Shown one piece after another: positions 1 to 11,465 of a DNA stretch of 64,000 bases (positions within the stretch are counted from its first letter, which is position 1; each line of letters opens with the position of its first letter). A program made the position numbers and the translations under genes. The DNA comes from Rhizophagus irregularis (Eukaryota; Glomeromycota; Glomeromycetes; Glomerales; Glomeraceae): assembly GCF_026210795.1 (NCBI RefSeq), contig NC_089455.1:868001-932000 (forward strand). Reading direction: 5' to 3'. The notes under the pieces were generated by a model, which was not told the DNA's origin, did no database searches, and saw only the letters and a program-made list of their open reading frames with translations.

Positions 1-3000
1 GGAACCGTTACTCGAAGTTTTACCTAAAGGTTTCATGATTTTTTTTAAAGGTACAAGATTAAAATAGGGAATATATTTAGGGTTTTCTTTTTTTTTTAGA
101 AAAAAAAAGTGCGTCTTTTGATAAAAATAGGAATATATAATAAATAAAAAAAAAAAAATATCAAATTTTTTTTTTTTTTAGAAAAGGAGAAAAAAGAGGG
201 AGAGGGAAATAAGTTTTCTTTCTTATTCTGTTGTGGCTATATATATATATATATATACACAAATTAATTTTTTTTTTTATTATTTGCCACTTTTATAAAC
301 GGAAAAATATTTATGATATATAAATGATATAACCGATATAAATTTGTAAAAAAAAGGGATGATTGATGAACAAATATAAAATAAAATATATATATTTTTA
401 GTTTAAATTATATTTGTTTTTTTTTTTTTGTTTTTATGTTTTTATTTTGTATTTGTTTATCTCTCTCTCTCTTTTTATTTTTTTTAACCGGGGGGTTTTT
501 TTTTTCTTTTTCTCTCGTTTAAAAAAGAAAAAAAAATTTCAAAAAATTATTTTTTTTTAGAAAGAAAAAGAAAAATAACAAGGAAAAGAAAGCGTTATTT
601 AAATAGTAAAAAGAAAATATATATTACAATATAAACAATATTTGTCCAGAATGTCTATGCGACTTATGCGGGGAGGAGATTAATGAGATTAATGGGAAAT
701 CTGGGAAACAGTTGAATTATTTTACCTATTATGTATTTTATATAATTTATATTACCATTATTGTAAATATAAAGTAGTATAAAATTGATTAAGTACATAA
801 AGTACATACGTAAATAAACTATTTAAAGTATTAGTTTATTTTAATATTGTAACATTTAGTTGTTAAAAAAAAAAATGTTGCATGAACATCCATCCTTTCT
901 TTTTTTTTCTTTTTTTTTTTCTTCTCCAAGAAATCCTTGGCCTCCCTTCTAAATAGAGTTAATTATGTATCATGCACACATGCTTTTGTTTTACAAGAAA
1001 AGTTTTATTATATAAACGTAATTTTTATAATAATATTATTTATTTTAAATATTGTTGATAATAAATATCTATTATTTATTTATTTATTATTATTTATTAT
1101 TTACTTACTTTATTATGTATATTATGAGGAGAAATGTAAAAAGAATGAGGAGAGGGAGAAAATGATCGAATTTTGATATATCTCTCTTTCTCGGAATAAT
1201 TTTAAAATAAAATATAATAAAAAAAAAAATGCAAATGATCAAATTCATTCTAATAGTATGTAATGAAAAAAAAAACTAAAAAATTTCAAACAGATTCTGA
1301 AACGATAATAATTGAAATTGTTCGATTTTAAAAAATAACCTCTTTTGGATTAAATAAAAAATATGTAATTTTTCATTCCGCATCAAAAGAAAAAATAATA
1401 ATTTACAATGATTGTTAGAAGAAAATAAAAAAAATATTTTTTTAAATTACTTTTTATTATTACACAACAAAATATATCATTTATCCTATATAAAGGAATT
1501 ATTAATAAATTTATTTTTTTTGTAAATATTAAATTATTACAATTTTATATATATATATATATATATATAAAAGAAGCGAGATTATTAAAGTTAGATTTAC
1601 GATACATTAAAACAAATATTCTTCCTTTCTTCTTTTACCACCGATTCTCAATTGCAGATATGAAATCATTTTTCTTACGTTTCAAAAAAATCAAGTATAG
1701 AATCAGGTTTAAAATCTTGTTTATAAACTAGTTTATTCAAGGTCTAAACTCAGTTTAAACTTAGTTTGAACGCATTTACTTCTGATACACTTTATTTGTT
1801 ACCCCTCTTTTTTCCATTATACATCCATTATATATATTATATAATCATAATAAACATATTATATATATATATATATAACATAATAACATATATAACATAA
1901 TAACGTATCATTTATATATATATAACATAATAACATATATTCTTGTATATAACATGCCATATATATATTATATACCTCTCGAACTCGAACCATCAATTAA
2001 ACTTAATATTGGTGTTACGTTAAACATTCCTTACCACGTTTCCTATAATGAAAAGGAAATTGTTGGGATTTTTTGGTAAAAAAAGATTTCATAATACTGT
2101 AATTTCTAAAAATAAATTCTACCATAATCAATTCTTCTAACTCTCTCATTTAAAAAATGGGTATTATTATTATTATTATTATTCCCTCCACATCAAGATA
2201 ATAATTTTTACAATTAATTACGAGAATAGAAAATTAAAATTAAATGAAATTAACTAAAAAGGAATGACATAAAAAAGAATTTTGGTTACACCACATTACT
2301 ATAAAAATTATCCATCTATTTTTAAAAAAAATTTGTAGGTAAATAAATAGAGAAGAGTAAAAGATAATATCTATCTAATAATCTTTTGATAATTTTATCT
2401 ATTTCATATGATTAATTATAGATTATTAAAAATAAAATAAATAAAATGCAAGATACGTGGTAAGATTTTGTTTGTTCTCGGACCCTTCCACAATAAATTT
2501 TCTAATGGAGAATCAAATTACATCAAAAAAAAAAAATTTTTTTTTTTTTTTTTTTTTTTAACCTTTGCACATCTTTGTTCGGTGAAAATAATTTCTAATA
2601 ATCACAAAAGGATCAACCCGTTTGTTTTAAACAAATCAATCAACTCAAATCAGGGAATTTTTTATATACCGTTATTAAATCCTTCGGATATTCGGTAATT
2701 ACATTATCATTAAAAGTTAAAGATCGTTACGACCCACCTAACAAAATAATTTTAGGTTTTTTCCCGTGTCATACTTGTGTCACGCGTCAATTCTTACATT
2801 AAACCCTTTTATATGTTGGTTGATTATGCATTCTGTATAGAAATTAACCCTTTCGTTTTACTCATTTAAAAAAAAAAATGCATTTTTAATGTATAGATTA
2901 TGTACGATAAACAACAATAAATAGGACAATCTAACTAGGTAAAAATCTTCGTATAAGATTAATTTTAGTAAATTACTCTTTCGGATATATCTTCCGTGAA

Positions 3001-4726
3001 AGAAAAGAAAAAAAGAAACTTTTACGCCCTGAAATTTTTTTTTTTTTCTTTATTTTATTTTGACAGGGATTCAGGATTCAGTACATTTAAAGTACTGTAT
3101 ACATACCTTTGCACGCATTTTAACGGTAAATGCGTAATTGCATGATACATGCATATCGTACATACCGTAAACTCCACAAAAAAGTATGATAAGCCACCTT
3201 ATTATTGATGCAGGAAGTATTGTTGTGTAATATTACATTTTATTGTAATGATAGAAATGTAGAGGTTGCAGAAAAAAAAAACTATTAAAAAAACTATTAA
3301 AAATTAATTTTTTTTAAAAAAAATTTTTTTTAAACAATTGTCAAAAAGTTTAAAAAAAATGTAATAATACCTGATTTTATGTTATATGTTGATAATTATG
3401 TGGAGTATGATTATAACAATATAATAAAAGTGAAAAAAAAAACCCGCGTATTTTGAAATTTACGGAATTAGCCACATAAAAAAAAAAGGAAAGAAAAGCC
3501 ACGAATTGTATAAGCCTCAATTTTAAAAAATCTTTTGAAACCGAAACCCATGTATCACATATAAAAAAAAAAAAAGATAAGGAAAATCAAAACTTTTTCT
3601 AGCTTACAATAGTCTCAATAGTTTCATAAATATCAGGCAAAAAGTATAATCAAGTTTATTTTTAAGTTTGTTTTCAATTGTTACCATAATGAAAATAATT
3701 GAAAAATTTGATTTTTTTATTTCCATTATCAATGAAACAATAAAAAATCTAAACTTTATTGGAAAAAAAAAAATCTTTTTATGAAAGCCACATTATTTAC
3801 CATTTTCACATTAGTGTAATGTAAAGGTTCCGCTTTTTTTGAATTGTGGTCTGTTCTCTTAATTTTTTTTTTTTTAACTTATAATCAAAAAATGGAAGAA
3901 TTCTTTGTGTGATGATTTTCCATGTGTTTCTGTCAAAAAAAAAAGGGGACCACCACAGGCATTGGCCAAAATTATCTAATAGTAAATTACATAATTGTTA
4001 CGTATATAACTCTCTTAATTAAACTTAATTTACCACACGCGAACTTAAATTTGTAATACCATTATAAAGAAAGTTTTAAGCCGCATGAAACAGCCAAAAA
4101 AAAAAAAGCCTTTTTCTCTCTCTCTCTTCTCCCAGGATTCAATTAGATCATTTCATCATTTTCATCTGATTTCAAATTGGTTTAGTAATACAAAAAAAAA
4201 AAAAGTATATTGTTTAATATAAACACATTAAGAAAATTTCTGATATTTCCGAAATTCCGATTCTATTCCGATTTCTCTTATCTACAAATCCAATTTTACC
4301 GATAATTCTAAATTATTTCGAAATAAAGCTGGTTTCATTTAATGAAGTTTTATTTGTTACATCCGTTCATTATTATTAATAATATACAAAAAAAAAAAAT
4401 TACGTATATTTGGGTATATATATTTTTTTAAAATTTTTTAAACATTGTAACATTTAATTTATTTCGTACATTTGTTTGTTTTCTGATTCGATACTGGTTT
4501 AGATGATTTATTTTAAATCCCAGACAATAATAAACTAAAAAAAATATAATAATCATATGATTTTAAATCTAAGCCGATATTTCCTTAATTTGTAATGAAA
4601 GAGGTTATAACAACTTTTTCTAGTTGTATAAAATAAGTAGTATAAATAAATAAAGCTATCTATTATCGGACATGATTTTATATCATGCACGTGATTAACT
4701 CATAGTTTACTCGGTATATTTCATTT
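1..4726. other. Gene-free, low-complexity intergenic region
   Basis: This stretch is dominated by A and T homopolymers, TA dinucleotide runs (for example 239-256, 1548-1569 and 1860-1877) and a short ATT triplet run near 2163-2183. No open frame joins into a plausible protein. The few frames over 60 codons are rich in F, I, K, N and Y and cross homopolymers. I see no RNA gene. The right end, below 4727, is presumably the 3' flank of the SMYD-like gene. Confidence 0.7.
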
Positions 4727-7366
4727 CTATTCTCCTTTTTTTAGCCCTAATTCACCTTCAACATCCCATAAATTCATTTCGACCATTTTGGTAATAGGAT
4801 GTTGATATCCATGAGTAATTTCTAACCCTTTTAAAGCTTCCCTTAATAATTCATCGATTTTTTCTAGATCTTTAACTTTAATATCATTATAATCAAATGA
4901 TAAATAAATCCTTGCAGTAGAATATATTTGTAAACTTAAAAGTGGATGTGATTTACTATATAAAATTCTATAAGATTCTATTAATTTTAATGAATGATCT
5001 AATGCTTTCTTCCAATCCTTTAAATTACAATATATTTCAACTAATGTTTTACGAGTTCTTATCATATTATAATTTGCTTCATATAAAAGTTCTTGTTGAA
5101 TTTTAAATGTTTGTTCAAAGAATGTTACTGCTTGTCGATCATCTAATATCCGATTGTAATTTGATTGTTAATACTTTAAATCGTATAAAATAATTAAATT
5201 AGATAATTTTACCTTGATCGCGTAATTCTGTTCCTTTATCAAAAAATTCTAAGGCCACTGATAACCTTTTCTCTACATCCGCTACATCATAATGTATCTC
5301 CTTTGAACAAACTGAACATGTTGATGTATATTCTTCAACTCCTAATTCTAATGATTCTATAAAAAAAAAGGTGGTAATTTCTTTTGTTAACAAAGTGATT
5401 TTGTTTTTTTAAAAAAAGTGATTTTTTTTGAGATTTTGTTTTTAAAAGTGATGTTTTTAAAAAAAGTGATTTTTTTAAAGTGAATTTTTTTTTTTAAAAA
5501 AAAAGGGATAAAAATAAACCTGGAGGTTCAATTGCATTCGAACAAGTTGGGTTTTGACATCTTAAAGCGCTCCTTGGATCAACATGACTTTTCGACTATA
5601 ATTTATAATTATAAAGCTGAATAAGACTAATGTATTTATTAATTTATAATATAATAACATACCTTATAATATTCGCATAATTCGCATTTGCATATAAAAT
5701 AATAACGATCTTGTAATTCTTTTCGTCGCTCTTCACCTGGTTGACTTACATCGATATAATTGATTGTAATCTACAAAAAATACATATATATATATATAAA
5801 TATAATATAATATATATATATATTATCTTTTCTCATCTTTTCTCTCCCCTCTCTCCCCTCTCTCCCCTCTACCTCTTGATCTTTCATAATAGGCTCAATA
5901 CATCGAATCATCATTTTTGATTTTTCAAAAACAACAACACAATTAGGCTGACAAGAATGATTGATCAGTGATGTGTTGGAATAAATCGCTGCTCCATTTG
6001 GTATCATTTCTCCATCCATAATAGAGAAACTATTTTCTGTAAACTGACAACAATATAAAATTTCTTTTATTAATCTCTTTTTTTACGCGTATATAGAAAA
6101 AAAATATTCTGGTAAAATATAATAAATACACGACAAAATAATTCAATCATATCTGATGAATTCAATATGGCTTCTTTTGGTACGCATTCACGAACCACCA
6201 TTGACATTTGAACAAAAGGTTCGATTTTCTCTTGTTTGAATAAATTTCGATCTGTGTTGTGTAATCATTAAGAAGAATATAAAATATCATAAAAACTAAA
6301 AAAAAACCAATATATCATTAATATTTAGGATACTGCTTTGTAAATTTTCGATTTCTTTGAACTGATGACAATAATGACAATGATGATAATGATGATAATA
6401 CAGTGAATAAATTAAAATAAAAGAATTTATCAAAATATTTATTATCAAAAATTACGTACTGATGCCGGATCACTCATTCGACGTATTAGGATCCGGCATA
6501 TTAAACGAATTGAAGTTGGTGGCTTTCTCTGTACTTTGACAAAAATTTTACATTCATGTTGATGGATTGCCCAATCATTACGTTGACATTCCTATACAAT
6601 ATATATGCGAGTAATCAGCATCAATATATATTGATCTGATTAAATTATTATGAATGTTCCTAACCTTGGAACAATAATAAACAATTTTACAATTTGCACA
6701 ACATAATAATTTTCCTCCTTTCATAAAACAATTGCTACAAATTATAGAAAGGTTTGCATCATCTACTACTGACGCGTAAGACATATCTTCCATGACAAGA
6801 GTACCTATGAATTATAATAGCATTTTCATGTTGAAATCATTATTTACACAAAATAATAATTGATATACAGTATCAATGCTATCTGGAGCATAATTGCGAG
6901 ATATAAAAATACCGGAAGGTATATTTTGCAGAGCAAATATCCCTCTTCCTGATTGATCGTTTGTCCTAATCTCTGATTTTACATTTGTTTTCATTTTAGA
7001 AATTTGTTCATTAAAAGATAATCCTTGTTCCACATTCGTTCCTGTATTAATATTTTTTTCCTGAGTATTGCTACTTTGAGTCATTGGACTATAACTATCC
7101 TTTGAAATAAATTTCAGCGATTTATATTCTGATATATCAGCCTATAAGTCAAAAAAGCTTATTAAAAAATTTTAAACAGAAGACAATGCTTTAAAAGCAC
7201 GTACTTCTTCGTTTATTTCATCAAAAAAGCTTAATTTAGTTGAAGTAGCAGTCCCCAAGGCTGAGGTCCGTTTTTGAACTTCATTGCTTTTTTGAACCTG
7301 CTGTTCCTCCTCTTCATCACTATTGCTAATTTTCCTTCTCCGTAAAGTTTTCTTTTTAGTGCTCAT
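4727..7366 (-). CDS. SMYD-type (SET plus MYND) protein lysine methyltransferase
   Basis: Eleven exons: 7366-7205, 7141-6913, 6804-6665, 6591-6460, 6361-6334, 6251-6130, 6043-5873, 5770-5663, 5595-5520, 5356-5213 and 5142-4727, giving 575 residues. The order is that of SMYD proteins: an N-terminal SET lobe (GRGIFALQNIPSG), a MYND zinc finger (about residues 153-190, cysteines spaced C-x2-C then C-x2-C), the SET core with the NHSC cofactor motif (about 299-302, in SLINHSCQPNC), a post-SET cysteine cluster (FICKCELC) and a helical TPR-like C-terminal domain. The family moves methyl groups from S-adenosylmethionine to lysines of histones or cytosolic proteins. SMYD3 is the closest type I recognise. 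The first exon adds about 54 basic-then-acidic residues not usual in SMYD; its start is the least certain part. It is divergent from the PCMT gene. Confidence 0.9.
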
Positions 7367-7512
7367 TAAATTTAAATTTAAATTTCGAAAATTTTTTTTT
7401 TTTTTAAACAATGATTTAATATGTCGTGTAATGATCTACGGCTTGTTGATCTATGATGATCTATGATGATCTATGATGTAAAAGAATCGTTAATTCAAGT
7501 TCGCACGACCGT
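7367..7512. promoter_or_regulatory. Short divergent promoter region, SMYD-like / PCMT
   Basis: Only 146 bases separate the start codons of two divergent genes, so their promoters must overlap. The gap holds three exact tandem copies of the 10-mer GATCTATGAT (7448-7477), with a diverged copy just upstream (GATCTACGGC). No clear TATA box is visible. A regulatory role for the repeat is inference. Confidence 0.5.
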
Positions 7513-8857
7513 ATGTTCACTTCAATGCCATTTCTTCGCAATATAAACTATCGACTATTGTTAAGCCAATTTTCTATTACTTCGACCCTTTTATCTTCAC
7601 CTTTATTATATTCTTACAATAATATCTCCGGTCTATCTTCTGCACTTAAACCTGTTTTTTGTGACTCGGGGACTTTATTTCAAAATTCTTCTGTAACAAA
7701 CACTTTTTTACGTCCATTTTCTTTAAACATGGCTTGGTATTGTTCTGCTAATAGCAACGAAGGTCTTGTGAATAACTTGAAAACGGCCAAAATTATTACT
7801 TCAAAACGGGTTGAGGAAGCTATGAAAGCTACCGATAGAAAAAATTATGTTTCTTATTCTCCATATAGAGATTCTCCTCAACAATTAGGTTATGGTGCCA
7901 CTATTTCTGCACCGTAAGCATATTATTATATAAAATAATTGATATTGGCTTCAATTATCGGCTTTATCGAAAGAATACGACTAAAATTTTCATTCTTTTT
8001 TTATAAAGCCACATGCATGCTCATGCTCTTCAAAATTTGGAACCTTTTTTGCAGCCCAGTATGAAAGGTATGTGAAGTTAAAAAAATATTATAATTCATT
8101 CCAATTTAAGTTTAAATTTGAGATACTTTATTTAGTTTTGGACATTGGATGTGGATCGGGATATTTAACGACATGCCTTGCAGAAATGGTACATTATTAC
8201 ATTATTGTTGTTTTATTCCACTTTTTGGATCTTTATCATTTATTCTATTTTAAAGGTCGGACCCGAAGGAAAGGTGGTTGGAATAGAACATATTAAGGAA
8301 CTTGTCAACATGTCGAAAAAGAATATTCAAAAAGATCGACCAGATCTTTTGGAATCTCAAAGAATCATATTAATTCACGGAGATGGAAGGGAAGGTTATC
8401 CGGAAGAGGCACCTTATGATTGCATGTACATTATTCATTGAATATTAGTTTTCTTTTTTTATTTGTTACAATTAATTACCGATTGAAAATTTTTGAATTC
8501 ATACAGTCATGTTGGCGCCGCTGCAGATGAAACGCCAGATGCATTGATCAATCAATTGAAAGCACCTGGACGGTAAGTTAAAACATTAATATGGAATAAT
8601 TATTTTTTTGAAGTCAATTACATTTAATGCGTGCATTTAAATAGATTATTCATTCCTGTTGGAGGTAGAGATCAGTACATTTATCAGATCGATAAAGACG
8701 AGAATGGAAATGTTACACAAAAGAAAGTGATGGGAGTCGTGGTACCGTATCAATACAAACTGATTATAATTTATGTTTTATTCTTTATTCTAATCAAATT
8801 CGTTTCTTTTTATAGTATGTCCCTCTTACGGATGCCGACAAACAATGGTCAAGATAA
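7513..8857 (+). CDS. PCM1: Protein-L-isoaspartate (D-aspartate) O-methyltransferase
   Basis: Seven exons: 7513-7913, 8009-8067, 8136-8188, 8256-8425, 8507-8572, 8645-8741 and 8816-8857, giving 295 residues. The enzyme methylates abnormal isoaspartyl residues in aged proteins so they can revert to aspartate. Family features in order: ATDR, then YMDSPQ-like [24 protein letters not shown], the S-adenosylmethionine motif LDIGCGSGY (from about residue 154), [18 protein letters not shown] and the C-terminal [13 protein letters not shown]. The conserved enzyme normally starts near MAW; here MAW is residue 73. The 72 residues before it are rich in Ser, Leu and Phe, poor in acids, and could be a mitochondrial presequence. 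A second start at MAW would give the usual cytosolic length of about 223. The 3' end is 75 bases from the convergent HAD gene. Confidence 0.93.
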
Positions 8858-8932
8858 GGTTCGTTTTACTTAGTGAATGCTTAATAAAATTTTATATTTG
8901 TAGCATTCTAAAGATAACAGAAATGAGATATA

Positions 8933-10083
8933 TCACCCTATATAGTTGAATATCTCACTTAAACTATGAATAATATCATCTCGTTGATTTTTTTCATTAT
9001 TGTATATTGTGTTTTCAGATTTTGTATCTTCAATTCTTTTTATAAGTAATGTACTTATACCAACATTCTTTGCTCCTTGATAATCTCTAAAAAATTATAC
9101 TATATATGAGTATTTAACTATTAACAATTAACAATAAAGAGAGAATAAAGAGAAGTTAATAAGGCTCACCTAACTTTATCATCACCAACATGCAATATTT
9201 GTTTTCTCCTCTCTTCTTTGTTTGTAGTATTAATTTCACCTAATTCTATTGCTTTTTCAAAAATTCTGGCATCCGGTTTTTCAATACCAAATTTACCGCT
9301 TAACAAGATGAAATTAAAATATTGACGAATGTTTAATGAAGAAAAAATATTCTCTTCAAATAAATTTTATATTAGCATTATAATTAATAGTAATTGGAGT
9401 ATTAATGTACTGTTTATTAACATACCTATTCTTTCATCTAAATTACTTATTACACCTAATTTAATCTTTCTGTTATTATGTAATTCATTTAACACGTGTA
9501 CAGTATCATCATATAACTCATATGTTTCAGAAGTTGTGAATTTGTTATATAAATTTGTTGACAATGTTGGTAATATTAATGATAAATCTTTAATAAATAA
9601 AAAAATTTATTAATTTACTGTAAAAAAAAAAATATAAATTCAAACAAAAATTACTTTGTTTATCAACTCCAGCTTCAATAAATGTTTTTTCTATAACCTA
9701 CAATAAAAAATAAATTATATAATTGGAATCATCTCTATCATCATCTTTTACCATCTTACCTTAGTCCACCATTCCTTTGGACTCAATTTACTATCATATC
9801 CATAATTAGGGTATAACTTATAAATACTCCGAAAAGATTCTCTAAATTTTTTATCTATTAAAGATTCTTCTAATTTTATTCCGAATTTGGCAATCTCTTT
9901 TGACTAAATTTTTAAGCAGTTAAAAGGAAATAAATATACATATATATTTATATAGTATTTAATTGATGAAAATTAAAAATGAAATGGATTTTCTATTACG
10001 TAGAAATATTCTATTTTTCCATTTTTTGGGCGAAATAATGTTCCAAATGCATCGAATGTGATTAATTTGATTTTTGATGCCAT
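8933..10083 (-). CDS. HAD-superfamily hydrolase (HDHD3-like)
   Basis: Six exons: 10083-10000, 9903-9760, 9697-9655, 9587-9426, 9353-9170 and 9086-8933, giving 256 residues. The four HAD motifs are present: nucleophile in ITFDAFGT (D11), the serine or threonine motif in GVISNLDER, the lysine in GIEKPDARIF, and the acidic motif in HVGDDKV followed by RDYQGAKNVG. An alpha-helical cap (WWTK to NELHNN) lies between motifs I and II. This matches the HDHD3 / haloacid-dehalogenase-like subfamily of small phosphatases. The substrate cannot be told from sequence. It lies 180 bases downstream of the Nudix gene on the same strand and converges on PCMT. Confidence 0.88.
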
Positions 10084-10263
10084 GAAATAAATGAAGATAA
10101 TGTGAGAATTATTCTTTTCTGATAAAAATCAGCAAAATGTCGATTAATTAGATTATCAAAAAATTAATTTTCGAGATTTTCAAATATATTATTACTATAT
10201 TTGGTTTGATTTTATTATTAGGAATAAAATACATTTTTACAGAAGTGAAATTTTTTTAAAATT

Positions 10264-11317
10264 TTATTGCAACAAAGAAGCAGACATATGTAAACCTAAT
10301 GCGAAAGATCCAAGGTTCGAATCTATTCCGTACCCTTTCTTTTCATACTCTAGATAATATCATTTTTAAAATAATAGAAAATGTTTTTTTTAAAACTCTT
10401 TGTAAAATAAAAAAAAAAATTTGATATTTATTCTTACCCTGTAAAGTTGAAAAAAGATTTTTGATAGGAACAATTACGATGGTAATGAATTCGTCCTCTT
10501 CAAGTTTTTGTTGTGGATTTTTATTAATTTCATCATCCAAATCAACCTTTCAAAAAAAAAAAAAAAAAGATCATTTTTAACATATACACGCACATTAAAT
10601 GAAAAATGAAAATTTATTTAAATATTATTTACCTCAACGAAAATTAATTTATTATTCGTATTTGTCATTCCTACGTTACTATACATTGTGTAATATGAAG
10701 AAACAATTTTACCATGGTACCCAGTTTCTTCTTCTAGTTCTCTTAATGCTGCTTTTTCGGGAGTTTCTTCTCGATCAACCAATCCTTTATTTACGAGGAA
10801 AAAAAAATTTGAAACAATATTTGAAATATATCTCTATTACGAATAAACTAATTGTACTTTTTTTTTAAAAAAAAAAAAATTATATATACCAGCGGGAAAT
10901 TCAACGCTCATTTTATTGATAGAAGGACGAAATTGTAAACATAATATTATCTGAGTTGACTCATTATTTTTGGATTTCAATAAAGAAACGATTCCAACAG
11001 CTTATAAAATTAATTTTCATTGATTTAAAATGAATTCATCAAAAATACTGATATATTAAGAAATATTAAATCGTTTTACCATCTAATTCACTACTTCCCC
11101 TCGTTTTCCTTTCTGCGATTTCCCAAAACTAAAATAAAATTTTTAACAAGTTTTTATCTAAAATAGTATAAATTTCATACTTAATGAAAATATTATTCTT
11201 ATGAAAACAAACCCTTTTATTCCCTTTTGGATCAGAATATTCTAATTTATATAATCCAATCCATCGTGATTCTTTATTTTCTAAAGGTTCTTTAGAATTT
11301 ATACGAGGATCTTGCAT
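10264..11317 (-). CDS. Nudix hydrolase, ADP-sugar pyrophosphatase type (NUDT5-like)
   Basis: Six exons: 11317-11213, 11128-11080, 11000-10890, 10784-10633, 10546-10438 and 10349-10264, giving 203 residues. The Nudix box GX5EX7REUXEEXGU is complete at about residues 89-111 (GLVDREETPEKAALRELEEE followed by TGY). It is preceded by the QFRPSINKMSVEFPAG segment typical of NUDT5 and yeast Ysa1. These enzymes hydrolyse ADP-ribose and related ADP-sugars to AMP and sugar phosphate. The C-terminus (YGIDSNLGSFALGLHMS) also matches the family. Its start codon lies 148 bases from that of MLH3, divergently. Confidence 0.9.
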
Positions 11318-11465
11318 GATTTGATATGGGATGATACCGATGATGCCGATGAATGCCTCTTTGTATATTTAAGCTTATAATCACGTGGTTACATAAATAA
11401 CGTTGGTAAGTGATCTTACTATTAAATTACGCGTAAGTTGACTAAGTTCTCCCAACTTTCACAAA
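11318..11465. promoter_or_regulatory. Short divergent promoter region, Nudix / MLH3, with an ACGCGT box
   Basis: There are 148 bases between two divergent start codons. An ACGCGT hexamer at 11429-11434, 32 bases before the MLH3 start, is the MCB (MluI cell-cycle box) sequence bound by MBF in yeasts and linked to S-phase and repair genes. Function here is inference: the same hexamer also occurs in introns and intergenic DNA elsewhere in this window. Confidence 0.4.

Noticed and set aside
640-745. Cysteine-containing frame (CPECLCDLCGEE) near 640
   Set aside because: Too short, with no start codon or neighbouring exons. The C-x2-C-x-C-x2-C spacing could be chance.
937-1176. 79-residue plus-strand frame
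   Set aside because: Composition is I/L/Y/F-rich from AT repeats, with no ATG start at the beginning and no family resemblance.
9329-9613. 94-residue plus-strand frame
   Set aside because: Antisense to exon 4 and introns of the HAD hydrolase, whose motifs and splice phases are coherent.
10300-10335. GGTTCGAATCT, a tRNA T-loop (B-box)-like motif on the plus strand
   Set aside because: It lies inside the last exon of the minus-strand Nudix gene and there is no A-box, acceptor stem or anticodon arm around it.
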